The translations under genes were made by a program, and so were the position numbers. 64,000 bases of DNA from Alphaproteobacteria bacterium (GTDB lineage Bacteria; Pseudomonadota; Alphaproteobacteria; Micavibrionales; Micavibrionaceae), in the NCBI GenBank assembly GCA_024275825.1, contig JAJRYK010000030.1, positions 23,889 through 87,888 of the forward strand, read 5' to 3'. This document shows, piece by piece, positions 1 to 8,926 of the stretch (the first letter of the stretch is position 1; each line of letters starts with the position of its first letter). The notes under the pieces are model-generated. The model searched no databases. It was not told the origin of the DNA and was given only the letters and a program-made list of their open reading frames with translations.

Positions 1-41
1 CAATTGATAGAGGGGCTTCACAAGGTGAAGTCGATGTTTTC

Positions 42-467
42 ATGAATAAAATGATACCGGTAGCGGATAAAGAGATGGTGAAAAATGCTGTCGGCGGCGC
101 GGATGAATATGATGAGCTGGCTGAGCCGCCGAACGTGACGGTCTCGGAAGATCATCCGCTATGCGCGAAGGTCGTTGCGGCGATCAGAGAGATTTATGAC
201 CCGGAAATTCCGGTGAATATTTATGAGCTTGGCCTGATTTATCTGGTTGATATTAAGGATAAGGACGGCAAGGCGGATGTCTTTGTGCAAATGTCGCTGA
301 CCTCGCCGGGGTGCCCGGTGGCGCAGGAAATGCCCGGCTGGGTGCAGGCGGCGATCTTGCCGCTGGAGGGTGTTGGTGATGTGGATGTTGAAATCGTCTG
401 GGACCCGACCTGGGATCCGTCAATGATGGCGGAGACGGCGAAGATGCAATTGAATATGTTCGTCTAG
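42..467 (+). CDS. sufT: SufT-like DUF59/MIP18-family Fe-S assembly protein
   Basis: A 141-residue protein of the DUF59 (MIP18/PaaD-like) family, which helps assemble or deliver iron-sulfur clusters in the cytoplasm. The family signature DPEIPVNIYELGL is at residues 53-65, and the conserved reactive cysteine is Cys91 in SPGCPV. The first 35 or so residues are a variable, partly acidic extension typical of Suf-linked members. A HesB/IscA-type carrier follows about 110 bp downstream, so this looks like the tail of a suf operon whose front part lies left of the window. The ATG at 42 is the first in frame; no strong Shine-Dalgarno sequence is visible. Family assignment is firm; the symbol sufT rests on context. 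Confidence 0.85.
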   Translation: MNKMIPVADKEMVKNAVGGADEYDELAEPPNVTVSEDHPLCAKVVAAIREIYDPEIPVNIYELGLIYLVDIKDKDGKADVFVQMSLTSPGCPVAQEMPGWVQAAILPLEGVGDVDVEIVWDPTWDPSMMAETAKMQLNMFV

Positions 468-499
468 TTTTTCTTGACGAACGGCGTGAGTTTAGAAAA

Positions 500-573
500 A
501 TGACGTCCCCGCGAAGGCGGGGATCTGGTACAATCAGAACAACAAGATCCCTCGACTTTGCTCGGGATGACGG
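500..573. repeat. Two short intergenic palindromes (CGTCATCCC/GGGATC type)
   Basis: Two small palindromes lie side by side between the SufT-like and SufA-like genes. The first pairs GTCCCCGC with GCGGGGAT around 504-523; the second is a GATCCCTCGA...TCGGGATGAC palindrome around 546-571. Both carry the GATC/GTCATCCC shell of the larger elements at 22183, 52690 and 63470 but lack their variable inner stem. The second ends just before the Shine-Dalgarno sequence of the next gene, so it lies in the transcribed leader. Confidence 0.6.
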
Positions 574-581
574 AGGAAATG

Positions 582-956
582 ATGCAACCAATAACAATTA
601 CAGATAAAGCCGCGCAGCAAATTGAAGCGCTTTTGACTAAGGCGCCAGAGGGCACGCAAGGCGTTCGTTTGAACGTTAAACCTACGGGCTGTTCGGGCAA
701 TAGCTATCAGATGGAATATATCAAGCCGGGTGACAATCTGGCGGGCGATGATGTGTTTGAGGCTGGCGGGGTGAGCCTCTATATCCCCAAGGTCCATTCA
801 TGGATGCTGTTCGGCATGGCTGTGGATTATACTGTGGATGAATTGGGGAGCACAAAATTCCAATTCACCAACCCCAACGAAACCAGCCGCTGCGGCTGCG
901 GCGAGTCATTCCATGTTGATGTGGATGAATTGCAGAAATTGCAGGATGGGCAGTAA
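582..956 (+). CDS. sufA: HesB/IscA-family Fe-S carrier (SufA-like)
   Basis: A-type iron-sulfur carrier of about 124 residues, which receives clusters from the Suf scaffold and passes them to apo-proteins. The three cluster-binding cysteines are present: Cys37 in PTGCSG, and the CGC pair (Cys104, Cys106) near the C-terminus in the RCGCGESF context. Two ATG codons lie together at 579 and 582. GGAGG at 572-576 sits only two bases before the first and five before the second, so 582 is preferred. It follows a DUF59 gene and probably shares its transcript. It could equally be called iscA or erpA; the Suf-like neighbour favours sufA. Confidence 0.85.
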   Translation: MQPITITDKAAQQIEALLTKAPEGTQGVRLNVKPTGCSGNSYQMEYIKPGDNLAGDDVFEAGGVSLYIPKVHSWMLFGMAVDYTVDELGSTKFQFTNPNETSRCGCGESFHVDVDELQKLQDGQ

Positions 957-967
957 AAGGCGTATAG

Positions 968-1216
968 TTACTGACTTCTGCCAACGCCAAAGCTTCCCAT
1001 TCCTGCCGCACTAACTTGTACTTGAGAGCCCCATTGCGCGCGATTATCGCCAGCATTGACGGCGCTTTTAATCATTTGCGTGAGGTTCATGACCTTATTT
1101 CTAAAGGGAAGAAAGCGACTCATCAAACCTGCTGTCATTTTCTTCGTTTGCGTGTTCAGGTGCGGAAATGTTCCGCCTGGCTGTCCGTCATCATCTGCTG
1201 TTACAAAACATCTCAT
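968..1216 (-). CDS. Possible small protein of unknown function
   Basis: An 82-codon reading frame that starts five bases after the stop of the 353-residue gene, with GGATAAG about three bases before its ATG. This coupling and spacing suggest a translated second gene in the same transcript. The product is basic, with no membrane segment, and ends in a small Gly/Ser-rich tail (GMGSFGVG). No family is recognised. If it is not real, this stretch is simply the 3' region between two convergent transcripts. Confidence 0.35.
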   Translation of the reverse strand: MRCFVTADDDGQPGGTFPHLNTQTKKMTAGLMSRFLPFRNKVMNLTQMIKSAVNAGDNRAQWGSQVQVSAAGMGSFGVGRSQ

Positions 1217-1220
1217 ATTC

Positions 1221-2282
1221 TTATCCTTTTGGTTTTTCCATCAAGCCGGCTTGTTCTAGGGATTTGAAGTAATACTTCTCCATATCATATTCTCTCACAC
1301 CGTCTTTATAAGCCTCATAGGCTAAGCCTAATCCCATATTTTCAAGCGCCATACGAGATTCGGGTATGTTTTGAGCCTCATACTCACTTACTATTTTACA
1401 GGTTTCGAGGAAAATATCCAAATTGTTGCCGTAATTTACCTGTAAATACAGGTCTTTATCATCAATGGGATGAGCTTGGTAATATTGATTTTTGACCTGT
1501 TTCAGGCCCTGAAGGCATGCTGCCATGCATATGGCCTGCATATATTTAGCATTTTGCTCGGCGGTTGGCATGGCGATATAGCCAGTGCCAGCATTGGTAT
1601 GAAAGGCTTGGTAATGTGGTGAGGCAAGGACGCGCAAGTCAGCCTCTGGGTTTTCAGCCAGCATCGCCACGCCGACCTTGGTCATGGAGAGCAGGGCTTT
1701 GCTTTGCTCGAGTATTTGCTCTTCCAACGGGTGGCGATAGGGGTTGGCGGTGTCGGGATGGAGTTCGGTGAGGAACGAAACCTCAATAGGTTTGCGCACA
1801 TGGATATGGCCTTCTGCTGTGATTTCAACGCGGCCTTCAACCTCTTGGTTTTGATACATCAGGGGCAGCGCGATGTTATATGTTTGGTGTGCTTCGTCAT
1901 AAGTTGGCGAGAGATTTTTGGCTTTTCTATGAAGGAAAATCAAGCTATTGCCGCGCTCATAGACGTAGGAGATGAAGGCACGAATATAGTCGCCGACGTT
2001 ATCGATGTTTAAATTCAGCGCGCCCTGGCTGCTGACATTGTGAAAGGCGCGCTCGCTGCCATCTATGTAATAATGCTGTTCGCCATTGCTGAAATAATCA
2101 AAGACGAGCGCGGGGATCGAGTGATTATTGACGATGCGGATCAGGTCATAGCCCAGATAATAATCGGCAGGGTGTTTATGGACTTCGCACAATGTCGGGT
2201 CGAAGAACACCGGATCGCCATTACCAGTAACAGCTTTCAGAAACGATGCAGAATCTTGTGGAGATAATTGGGTCCAGCTCAT
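1221..2282 (-). CDS. Unknown conserved-looking protein, 353 aa
   Basis: Cytoplasmic by composition: no signal peptide and no membrane segment. The sequence is rich in His, Tyr and Glu. The centre (around residues 140-175) alternates hydrophobic and charged residues as in beta strands; the last 130 residues look helical. I do not recognise a domain. A peptidase-like fold is conceivable from scattered His and Glu residues, but no HExxH or other catalytic signature is visible. It lies 17 bp downstream of dusA on the same strand and is probably co-transcribed with it. Codon use looks like that of its neighbours. Confidence 0.7.
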   Translation of the reverse strand: MSWTQLSPQDSASFLKAVTGNGDPVFFDPTLCEVHKHPADYYLGYDLIRIVNNHSIPALVFDYFSNGEQHYYIDGSERAFHNVSSQGALNLNIDNVGDYIRAFISYVYERGNSLIFLHRKAKNLSPTYDEAHQTYNIALPLMYQNQEVEGRVEITAEGHIHVRKPIEVSFLTELHPDTANPYRHPLEEQILEQSKALLSMTKVGVAMLAENPEADLRVLASPHYQAFHTNAGTGYIAMPTAEQNAKYMQAICMAACLQGLKQVKNQYYQAHPIDDKDLYLQVNYGNNLDIFLETCKIVSEYEAQNIPESRMALENMGLGLAYEAYKDGVREYDMEKYYFKSLEQAGLMEKPKG

Positions 2283-2299
2283 AATTGTGATCTTACACC

Positions 2300-3307
2300 T
2301 TAAGCGGCATCGCGCAAAGAGGTGGCGGCTTTTTCTTGGGCTTCTAAGGCTTTGAGGATAACGGCGTGGTCTGCGCCGTCTTCGTAAGGCAGGGTGCTGA
2401 GCGTGCGTTTCCAGGCCTTTGCGCCGGGCTGATGGTGGTAGAGGCCTAAGATGTGGCGCGTGATAGATTTTATGGGCGTGCCGTTATCTGCGGCTTGTTG
2501 CGCAGCGTAATTGGCCATGGCGCGGGCGATGTCTTCGCGGCTGAGGGCTGTTGGGTTGTTGAAAATTTCCCGCTCGATTTTGGCAAGGAAATAGGGGTTT
2601 TGATAGGCTTCGCGGCCGATCATGGCGCCATCGAGCACCGGGAGATGTTCTTTGATCTTTTCCAGAGTTGTTAATTCACCATTCACGATGATTTTAAGGT
2701 GAGGGTGCTTGTCCTTAATAGCGTGTACATGTTCATACATAATGGGCGGTTTTGTTCGGTTTTCCTTGGGGCTGAGGCCTTTCAGCCACGCCTTGCGCGC
2801 ATGGATGATAAAGGTCGTGCAGCCCTTATCCGCAACTTTGTCCACAAAGTTATCCAGTGCAGGGAAATCATCTTGATCATCAACGCCGATGCGGCATTTA
2901 ACGGTGACGGGGATATTGACGGCTTTGATCATGGCCTGGACGCAGTCGGCGACCGTTTCGGGCTCTTTCATCAAACACGCGCCAAAGCGTCCCTTTTGCA
3001 CGCGATCAGAGGGGCAGCCGCAATTGAGGTTAATTTCATCATAACCGTGATCCGCACCGATTTTGGCACACTCAGCCAGATCCGCGAGCTCAGAGCCGCC
3101 GAGCTGGAGTGCAACGGGGTGTTCGCTCTCATCAAAGCGCAAAAACCGCTCGCGATCGCCGTTCAGCAAGGCGCCAGTGGTGATCATCTCTGTATAGAGC
3201 AGCGTGTTTGGGCTGATCAGCCGGTGGAAATACCGGCAATGCCGATCCGTCCAATCCATCATTGGGGCGACTGAAATTTCGGGCTTTGTGGTATGCTCTT
3301 GATTCAT
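2300..3307 (-). CDS. dusA: tRNA-dihydrouridine synthase A
   Basis: FMN-dependent enzyme that reduces uridines in the tRNA D-loop, 335 residues, the usual DusA length. It has the TIM-barrel start SVAPMMDWTDRH (residues 12-23), the catalytic cysteine Cys98 in NCGCPSDRVQKG, the FMN-phosphate region IGREAYQNP, and the helical C-terminal tRNA-binding part. The longer DusA-type motif around the active cysteine separates it from DusB and DusC. It is divergent from the SH3-domain gene; their start codons are only about 30 bp apart, so the promoters must overlap coding sequence. Confidence 0.95.
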   Translation of the reverse strand: MNQEHTTKPEISVAPMMDWTDRHCRYFHRLISPNTLLYTEMITTGALLNGDRERFLRFDESEHPVALQLGGSELADLAECAKIGADHGYDEINLNCGCPSDRVQKGRFGACLMKEPETVADCVQAMIKAVNIPVTVKCRIGVDDQDDFPALDNFVDKVADKGCTTFIIHARKAWLKGLSPKENRTKPPIMYEHVHAIKDKHPHLKIIVNGELTTLEKIKEHLPVLDGAMIGREAYQNPYFLAKIEREIFNNPTALSREDIARAMANYAAQQAADNGTPIKSITRHILGLYHHQPGAKAWKRTLSTLPYEDGADHAVILKALEAQEKAATSLRDAA

Positions 3308-3337
3308 GAGCGGATTTTTATCATAAAAAGAACTGAT

Positions 3338-3853
3338 ATGACCAACAAAAGCTTCATTTTTTTCGTATTTATTATTCTAGGCGCTGTGCAGGTTCTTCCG
3401 CTAGCGCATGCGCAGGAGAAAAATGCGTTCAAATCCACGCCATATCCTGTGCCGCGTTTTGTGTCTTTGGGCTCTGATAAAGTCTCTGTACGTACGGGGC
3501 CGGGGCGGAAGTTTCCGGTTGAATTTGTCTTTAAAAAGAAAGGTTTACCGGTTGAAGTTGTATTGGAATATGAGAACTGGCGGAAGATTAAAGACCATGA
3601 GGGCGAGCAGGGCTGGGTGCATCAATCGTTGATTTCTGGCAAACGTACGGGTGTTTTGCAAGGCGAGGCGCTGGTTGCCTTTTATAGTGCGCCGAAGGAG
3701 GGCTCACGCCTCGTTGCACGCGCGGAACCCGGCGGTGTGGGCAAAATTGATGAATGCCGCGCAGAATTTTGCCGTTTTGAGCTTTCTGGTTATAAAGGCT
3801 GGGTTGAAAAGGCACATATTTGGGGAGCCTACACGGACGAAGTCTTTGATTAG
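3338..3853 (+). CDS. Secreted SH3-domain protein
   Basis: A protein of about 171 residues with a clear signal peptide (basic start, hydrophobic stretch FIFFVFIILGAVQVLPLAHA, cleavage after AHA). Two bacterial SH3-like repeats follow. The first has the family pattern VRTGPGRKFPVEFVF...W..I.D..G..GWVH; the second ends GYKGWVEK. Such periplasmic proteins bind cell wall or other envelope partners; the ligand is unknown. A start at 3293 would overlap dusA and put a charged extension before the signal peptide, so the ATG at 3338 is chosen. Confidence 0.85.
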   Translation: MTNKSFIFFVFIILGAVQVLPLAHAQEKNAFKSTPYPVPRFVSLGSDKVSVRTGPGRKFPVEFVFKKKGLPVEVVLEYENWRKIKDHEGEQGWVHQSLISGKRTGVLQGEALVAFYSAPKEGSRLVARAEPGGVGKIDECRAEFCRFELSGYKGWVEKAHIWGAYTDEVFD

Positions 3854-4007
3854 ACTCATGAAATAAAAAAACCTTATCTACCCTATTTACCGGAATCAGA
3901 TTTTCGCTTAACATTTATACAGGTGATTCGTTTTTCACCGCCTGATCTTTGCGTTTCCCCCACCTGCGTTTTCTTTCCCCTTATATTCTCAGCTTTTGGA
4001 TTTTTAT

Positions 4008-4982
4008 ATGTTTGCATTGACGAACAAGCCCGATATGGCGGCGCGACTCTATCAAGGCCTTATTGCTCTGGCGAGTGAAGAGGGTAAGGGCACCGATGCT
4101 ATGCGCCTCATTCAGCATATTGCTGGCGTGTTGGTGGAGACCTATTTCGTGTTTGAGAACCCGGATGAAACGATGTTGGCGAGCTTTGATAAGCTGTCTG
4201 GGCTTATGGGCTGCGTGCCTGCGCAGGGTGATTTGGCAACCAATGCCCTGCCGCCGCCGCATATTATTGATATGGAGACCGAGCGTGGCCGCGCCGCGGC
4301 GCGTATATTCTTCGAAGATTGGCTCGATTGTGAATATGAGTTTCATGACCTGATGCTGGTGATTATTCACAATATTTTTGTGAGCTGGGAAGATGAGGGG
4401 CTGCACCGTGCTGAATCTCTGCGCTTGCTGGTGGAATGTACGACCCGCTGTATGGGGTTTGAAATTGCCGCGCAGGAGCTGTGCGATGTTGTGATTGATA
4501 AAAAGGTCGCGGGCGAGCAATGGTCGCTCAATGAATGTATCGCGTCCTTAAGCGCCGTAGCAGGGCGTCGCATGGCAATGCTGCTGAGCGCCGATTGCTG
4601 CCAGATGTTTAGCGGCGCGGATGTGCCGGATGATTTGGATCAAGTGATCTATGTGATGTCGCAGGAGGCTGTACGTTTGGGCTTGCCTGTGAGCAGCGAA
4701 TGGCGCTTTGGCCTGCCGGCCAATGATCGTCCGATTAATGCGCCTGTCGAGCTGGTGATCGGGATTGAGCCGTACTGCAAAAGCTTTTTCCGCGCTATTC
4801 AGATGGATGATAAGCACGAGCAAGCTGTCTGCTGCGCCAAGGCCGCCGGGCGGATGGTTGCTGTTGCCGCGGGCGGCGAAGATCCGGAGATGGAGCCCGC
4901 GCTTGCCAAACCGCTTGCGCTCTCCGCGATGACTGAAAGCTATAAGTCTGTCTGTGTACAGCATGTTTTGATGGCGCGGTAG
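4008..4982 (+). CDS. Unknown protein, about 324 aa
   Basis: A soluble, acidic, cysteine-rich protein (Cys pairs in ADCCQM and AVCCAKAA) with predicted helices through most of its length and no signal peptide. No domain is recognised. An in-frame TTG at 3996 would add four residues; the ATG at 4008 is preferred, though neither has a good Shine-Dalgarno sequence. It is about 110 bp before fabA on the same strand, so a link with fatty acid synthesis is possible by context only. The sequence shows no sign of transfer. Confidence 0.65.
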   Translation: MFALTNKPDMAARLYQGLIALASEEGKGTDAMRLIQHIAGVLVETYFVFENPDETMLASFDKLSGLMGCVPAQGDLATNALPPPHIIDMETERGRAAARIFFEDWLDCEYEFHDLMLVIIHNIFVSWEDEGLHRAESLRLLVECTTRCMGFEIAAQELCDVVIDKKVAGEQWSLNECIASLSAVAGRRMAMLLSADCCQMFSGADVPDDLDQVIYVMSQEAVRLGLPVSSEWRFGLPANDRPINAPVELVIGIEPYCKSFFRAIQMDDKHEQAVCCAKAAGRMVAVAAGGEDPEMEPALAKPLALSAMTESYKSVCVQHVLMAR

Positions 4983-5089
4983 AGCTGTTTTTAAAGGCGT
5001 AGTTTGCTTTACAAAGCCCTCTTGCGCCGTTTTCCTATACCCCTTATAACTCTTTGTGAATGAATTAATAACCAAGGTGAAGGTCAGTA

Positions 5090-5617
5090 ATGAGCTCTGA
5101 GCAAAAATCCAGCTATTCCTATGAAGATATTCTAGCCTGCGGCCGGGGGGAGCTTTTTGGTCCCGGTAATGCGCAGCTTCCTGCGCCGCCGATGCTGATG
5201 TTTGATCGCATCACAAAAGTGTCGCTTGAGGGCGGCGCGTACGGCAAGGGCGTGATTGAAGCGGAATTTGATATTAAGCCTGATCTTTGGTTTTTTGAGT
5301 GTCATTTCTTGGGTGATCCGGTGATGCCGGGCTGTTTGGGGCTTGATGCGATTTGGCAGCTCTTGGGCTTTTACCTTGGCTGGACCGGCGCGCAGGGCGC
5401 AGGGCGCGCTTTGGGGTTAAATGAGCTGAAGCTAACTGAAATGATCACACCGGAAGTGAAGCAACTGAAATACGTCGTTGATATTAAGCGCGTCATTAAT
5501 CGCAAGCTGGTCTTGGGGATTGCTGATGGGAAGGTTTATGCCGATGGTAAGCTCGCCTATGATGCAAAAGGGCTAAAGGTTGGGCTGTTTGATAATTCAG
5601 AAGATGCCGCAGAATAA
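5090..5617 (+). CDS. fabA: 3-hydroxydecanoyl-ACP dehydratase/isomerase
   Basis: FabA dehydrates beta-hydroxyacyl-ACP and isomerises trans-2- to cis-3-decenoyl-ACP, the branch point for unsaturated fatty acids. At 175 residues it has the family length and shows the hot-dog fold motif [17 protein letters not shown] with catalytic His72 and Asp86. An AAGGTGAAGG sequence precedes the ATG. fabB follows 42 bp downstream, as is usual in alphaproteobacteria. The pair implies anaerobic-type synthesis of unsaturated lipids. Confidence 0.96.
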   Translation: MSSEQKSSYSYEDILACGRGELFGPGNAQLPAPPMLMFDRITKVSLEGGAYGKGVIEAEFDIKPDLWFFECHFLGDPVMPGCLGLDAIWQLLGFYLGWTGAQGAGRALGLNELKLTEMITPEVKQLKYVVDIKRVINRKLVLGIADGKVYADGKLAYDAKGLKVGLFDNSEDAAE

Positions 5618-5656
5618 AAGACTTAACGTGAAGATTTTAACACGAAGTAAGGAAAG
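5617..5656. repeat. Half-copy of an ACGAAG-word repeat arm
   Basis: The fabA-fabB spacer is made of words (GTGAAGATT, TTTTAACACGAAGTAAGG) that match the right arm of the inverted repeat at 13275-13380 read in reverse. Only one arm is present, so it forms no hairpin. It ends in the Shine-Dalgarno sequence of fabB. Confidence 0.45.
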
Positions 5657-5659
5657 ATT

Positions 5660-6886
5660 ATGAGACGAGTTGTAATCACAGGAATAGGGATCATTTCCTG
5701 CATTGGGAATAATCAGGACGAGGTTTTGGAATCGTTGAAGGCTGGGCGCTCTGGCATTACGCATTCACCGGAATATGCTGAGATGGGTTTTCGTAGCCAT
5801 GTTCATGGCAAGCCGGATATTGATTTGAAAGCGGCCATTGACAAGCGCTTGTTCCGCTTTATGGGCGATGCGGCCGGCTATACGCATCTTTCGATGGAGC
5901 AAGCCATTGCTGATTCTGGCCTTGCGGAAAGCGATGTGGTGAATGAGCGTACGGGCATTATCGTAGGCTCCGGCGGGCCATCGACACGCGCGCAGGTTGC
6001 TGCGGCCGATATCACGCGCGAGAAGGGCGCAAAGCGCGTTGGGCCGTTCGCTGTGCCAAAGGCGATGTGCTCGACAACCTCGGCAACGGCAGCGACGAAT
6101 TTCAAAATTAAGGGCGTGAATTATACGATTTCATCGGCATGTTCAACGTCTGCGCACTGCATCGGCAGCGCGACGGAACAAATCCAGTGGGGCAAGCAGG
6201 ATGTGATGTTTGCTGGCGGCGGTGAAGAGCTGGACTGGACGCTGTCCGTCCTGTTCGATGCGATGGGCGCGATGAGCAGCAAATATAACGACACACCGGA
6301 ACGGGCCGCGCGGGCCTATGATGCAAACCGCGACGGCTTTGTCATTTCCGGCGGCGGCGGGATTGTGGTGCTCGAAGAGCTGGAGCACGCCAAAGCCCGC
6401 GGCGCAAAAATTTACGGCGAGATTACAGGCTATGGCGCAACGTCCGATGGCGCCGATATGGTCGCGCCAAGTGGTGAGGGCGGCAAGCGCGCGATGCTTA
6501 AGGCTTTGGAAACGGTTGAAACGCCAGTGACCTACATCAACACGCACGGCACATCAACGCCGGTTGGCGATATTGGCGAGCTGGACGCTATCCGCGAGGT
6601 GTTCGGCCCGCTGGATCAGGATATCCCGCATATCAGCGCAACAAAATCAATGACTGGCCACTCGCTGGGCGGCACAGGCGTGCAGGAGGCGATTTACTGC
6701 CTGCTGATGATGCAAAATAATTTCGTCGCGCCCAGTATTAATATAGAAGAGCTGGACGAGGGCGCAAAGGGCCTGCCGATTGCGCAAGCGCGCGTTGATG
6801 ACGTTGAGCATGAAACAATAATTTCAAACAGCTTTGGTTTCGGCGGTACGAACTGCACGCTGGCGATGAGTAAGTATGAGGGTTAA
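5660..6886 (+). CDS. fabB: 3-oxoacyl-ACP synthase I
   Basis: Beta-ketoacyl-ACP synthase I, which elongates cis-3-decenoyl-ACP made by FabA. The 408-residue thiolase fold contains the catalytic triad Cys161 (SSACSTSAH), His296 ([11 protein letters not shown]) and His334 ([10 protein letters not shown]), with the supporting Lys329. The C-terminal NSFGFGGTN loop is intact. AAGGAAAG lies just before the ATG. It sits between fabA and fabI. Assignment to FabB rather than FabF rests on the FabA neighbour and length. Confidence 0.95.
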   Translation: MRRVVITGIGIISCIGNNQDEVLESLKAGRSGITHSPEYAEMGFRSHVHGKPDIDLKAAIDKRLFRFMGDAAGYTHLSMEQAIADSGLAESDVVNERTGIIVGSGGPSTRAQVAAADITREKGAKRVGPFAVPKAMCSTTSATAATNFKIKGVNYTISSACSTSAHCIGSATEQIQWGKQDVMFAGGGEELDWTLSVLFDAMGAMSSKYNDTPERAARAYDANRDGFVISGGGGIVVLEELEHAKARGAKIYGEITGYGATSDGADMVAPSGEGGKRAMLKALETVETPVTYINTHGTSTPVGDIGELDAIREVFGPLDQDIPHISATKSMTGHSLGGTGVQEAIYCLLMMQNNFVAPSINIEELDEGAKGLPIAQARVDDVEHETIISNSFGFGGTNCTLAMSKYEG

Positions 6887-6888
6887 TT

Positions 6889-7033
6889 TTTAATACCACA
6901 GAGGTTAAAGAGAAAAAGAAGAGTTTACAGAGGTTTATTATTAGATGTTTTACATAGTGCGAAGCTTGAGGTAAAAGAACGAAAAAACTCTTTAATCTCT
7001 TTTTTAAACTCTGTGTTCTCTGTGGTAAAAAAA
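6889..7033. repeat. Long imperfect inverted repeat, CACAGAG-word type
   Basis: The fabB-fabI spacer begins with TACCACAGAG and ends with its complement CTCTGTGGTA. Each arm of about 40 bases is built from short purine words (ACAGAGG, AAAGAG, AAGAG). Outer ends match exactly; inner parts match only word by word. The two arms could fold back on the mRNA between fabB and fabI. Confidence 0.6.
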
Positions 7034-7046
7034 GAAATGGAAAACA

Positions 7047-7868
7047 ATGAACACTGAAATGAAATTAATGAAGGGCAAGCGCGGCTTGGTTATGGGCGTG
7101 GCGAATGCAAAGTCGATCGCCTGGGGCATGGCCACAGCGCTGTATGATCATGGTGCAGAGCTGGCCTTTACCTATCAGGGTGATGCATTTGGCAAGCGGG
7201 TAAAGCCGCTGGCTGAGAGTGTCGGCTCTGACATTTTGATTGATTGCGATGTAACGAATGAGGCTGATCTTGATAAGGTTTTCAGCATTCTTGAAGAGAA
7301 ATGGGGCGAGCTGGATTTCATCATTCACGCGATTGCCTTTTCAGATAAGAACGAGCTGCAGGGGCGCTACGTTGATACGTCGTTGGATAATTTTCTGATG
7401 TCTATGCATATCTCGTGCTATTCCTTCACATCGATCATGCGCCGGGCTAAGGATATGATGAAGCCGGGCAGCGCGGCCGTGACGCTCACCTATTACGGTT
7501 CGGAAAAGGTGATGCCGAATTATAACGTAATGGGCGTAGCAAAAGCGGCACTAGAGGCCTCCACGCGCTATCTGGCCGCTGATTTAGGCGCGGACGGCAT
7601 TCGCGTAAACGCGATCTCCGCCGGGCCAATGAGAACCCTCGCAGGCGCAGTGATCGGCGGCGCGCGCCGGACATTCAAACAAAGCGTTCTTACCGCACCG
7701 TTAAAGCGCTCAGTCGAGCTGGAAGAGCTTGGCGGCGCAGGTCTTTATCTCCTTTCCGACCTATCTTCAGCTGTCACCGGCGAGATCCACTATGTCGATT
7801 GCGGCTACAACATCATGGGTATGCCGCCGCATGATAATCTGGATGAGCTGGCGGGGAATGAGAGTTAA
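7047..7868 (+). CDS. fabI: Enoyl-ACP reductase (NADH)
   Basis: FabI catalyses the last step of each fatty acid elongation cycle. The 273-residue SDR protein has the FabI-type cofactor loop GVANAKSIAWG (17-27) and the active-site Tyr159-x6-Lys166 of this subfamily (YNVMGVAK). A GGAAAAC sequence stands before the ATG. It is the third fatty acid gene in the row. Its last four bases overlap the end of the convergent PAP2 gene. Confidence 0.96.
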   Translation: MNTEMKLMKGKRGLVMGVANAKSIAWGMATALYDHGAELAFTYQGDAFGKRVKPLAESVGSDILIDCDVTNEADLDKVFSILEEKWGELDFIIHAIAFSDKNELQGRYVDTSLDNFLMSMHISCYSFTSIMRRAKDMMKPGSAAVTLTYYGSEKVMPNYNVMGVAKAALEASTRYLAADLGADGIRVNAISAGPMRTLAGAVIGGARRTFKQSVLTAPLKRSVELEELGGAGLYLLSDLSSAVTGEIHYVDCGYNIMGMPPHDNLDELAGNES

Positions 7869-8893
7869 GGTTTTTTAGTCAGCCTTCCACAGCCCCACCA
7901 AATTCCCCACGTACTCAAAATCGCGAAATAGCCATCCACGGCGTAATGCCACCCTAGATGCACTGAACCAAGCATTATGGCGATGAAAAACGCGATAAAT
8001 CCGCTAAAAATTAGCTTGTGTTTATGCCGTGTTAGTAGCACGAACAGGAATGCTGTGGCGACATGGACGCTGGGGAAGGCGGAGATTCCGCCGCCGAGCA
8101 TGTTGCCGCCGCTCACATAGTTCTCCCACAGGGATTCCTGCGTTGGCAGGGCGTAGATTTTTGTGTGCTCATGCACGCTATAGAGGTAATCCATCAGCGG
8201 GGTAAACGTTCCGCCGCCCGTGACATTTTCGTAGAAGCATGGCCCGGCGGAGGAAAAGGCAATCGCCATAAATGTCCCATTGATTGCCCAGATCAGCACG
8301 AAGCTATAGAAAAACCGCATGCGCAGGGCCTCGTCCTTGCGCTGAAAAAGCTGCCAATATAGCACCAGAAAAAACAGCGGCAGCCATAGGATGTAGGCAA
8401 AGGACAGGGCTTTGGTGATTAATGGATGGCCGAGCAGGGGCTGGAGCAGTTGCCACGGATCACGGCCAAAATGCAGCGCGCGGTCTGCGTTCATGAAAAA
8501 TTCGTCCCATCCGGAGCTCATAAACGGATTAATCTGCGCAATCAGAAATTTCATGCTGGTGAAGGTTGAAAAGAAAAAAATGAAGGCGATGAAGATCGGC
8601 AGGGCTCTGGTGTATAGTTCGGCCCGTAGCGGCCCTTTTTTCAGATCGGCGAGCAGATGCGCGCTTGGGCGCTTTGGTTTGTCTTTAACAAGTAAATAAA
8701 CAGCGCGGAGCAGGCGATATAATATATAGATCAAGGCGAAGGTGAAGCTAAACCGTACGCCGGCACCCAGATAAATCAGCGGTGAAAACGCCGCGCCATG
8801 TCCGGTATAAAGCACCAGCCCCCAGCACATCAAAACATACGCGCCAACGAGCGCGATAAAGCTGAGATTAAAACGTGATAGATGCAAAGGCAT
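7865..8893 (-). CDS. PAP2-family membrane phosphatase (PAP2_3/IPC synthase-like)
   Basis: A polytopic inner-membrane protein of 342 residues with about six hydrophobic segments. The PAP2 catalytic motifs are visible: PSVH at 274-277 and HLGWHYAVD at 312-320. The upstream motif DRALHFGRDPWQLL (137-150) is typical of the PAP2_3 group that includes inositol-phosphoceramide synthase-like enzymes. It should remove or transfer a lipid-linked phosphate on the outer face of the membrane; the substrate cannot be told from sequence. A glycerophosphodiesterase gene lies just upstream on the same strand, suggesting a small phospholipid-turnover operon. Confidence 0.85.
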   Translation of the reverse strand: MPLHLSRFNLSFIALVGAYVLMCWGLVLYTGHGAAFSPLIYLGAGVRFSFTFALIYILYRLLRAVYLLVKDKPKRPSAHLLADLKKGPLRAELYTRALPIFIAFIFFFSTFTSMKFLIAQINPFMSSGWDEFFMNADRALHFGRDPWQLLQPLLGHPLITKALSFAYILWLPLFFLVLYWQLFQRKDEALRMRFFYSFVLIWAINGTFMAIAFSSAGPCFYENVTGGGTFTPLMDYLYSVHEHTKIYALPTQESLWENYVSGGNMLGGGISAFPSVHVATAFLFVLLTRHKHKLIFSGFIAFFIAIMLGSVHLGWHYAVDGYFAILSTWGIWWGCGRLTKKP

Positions 8894-8926
8894 AGATGCG
8901 AGATATATGTTCGGAGTGTGCGGCGC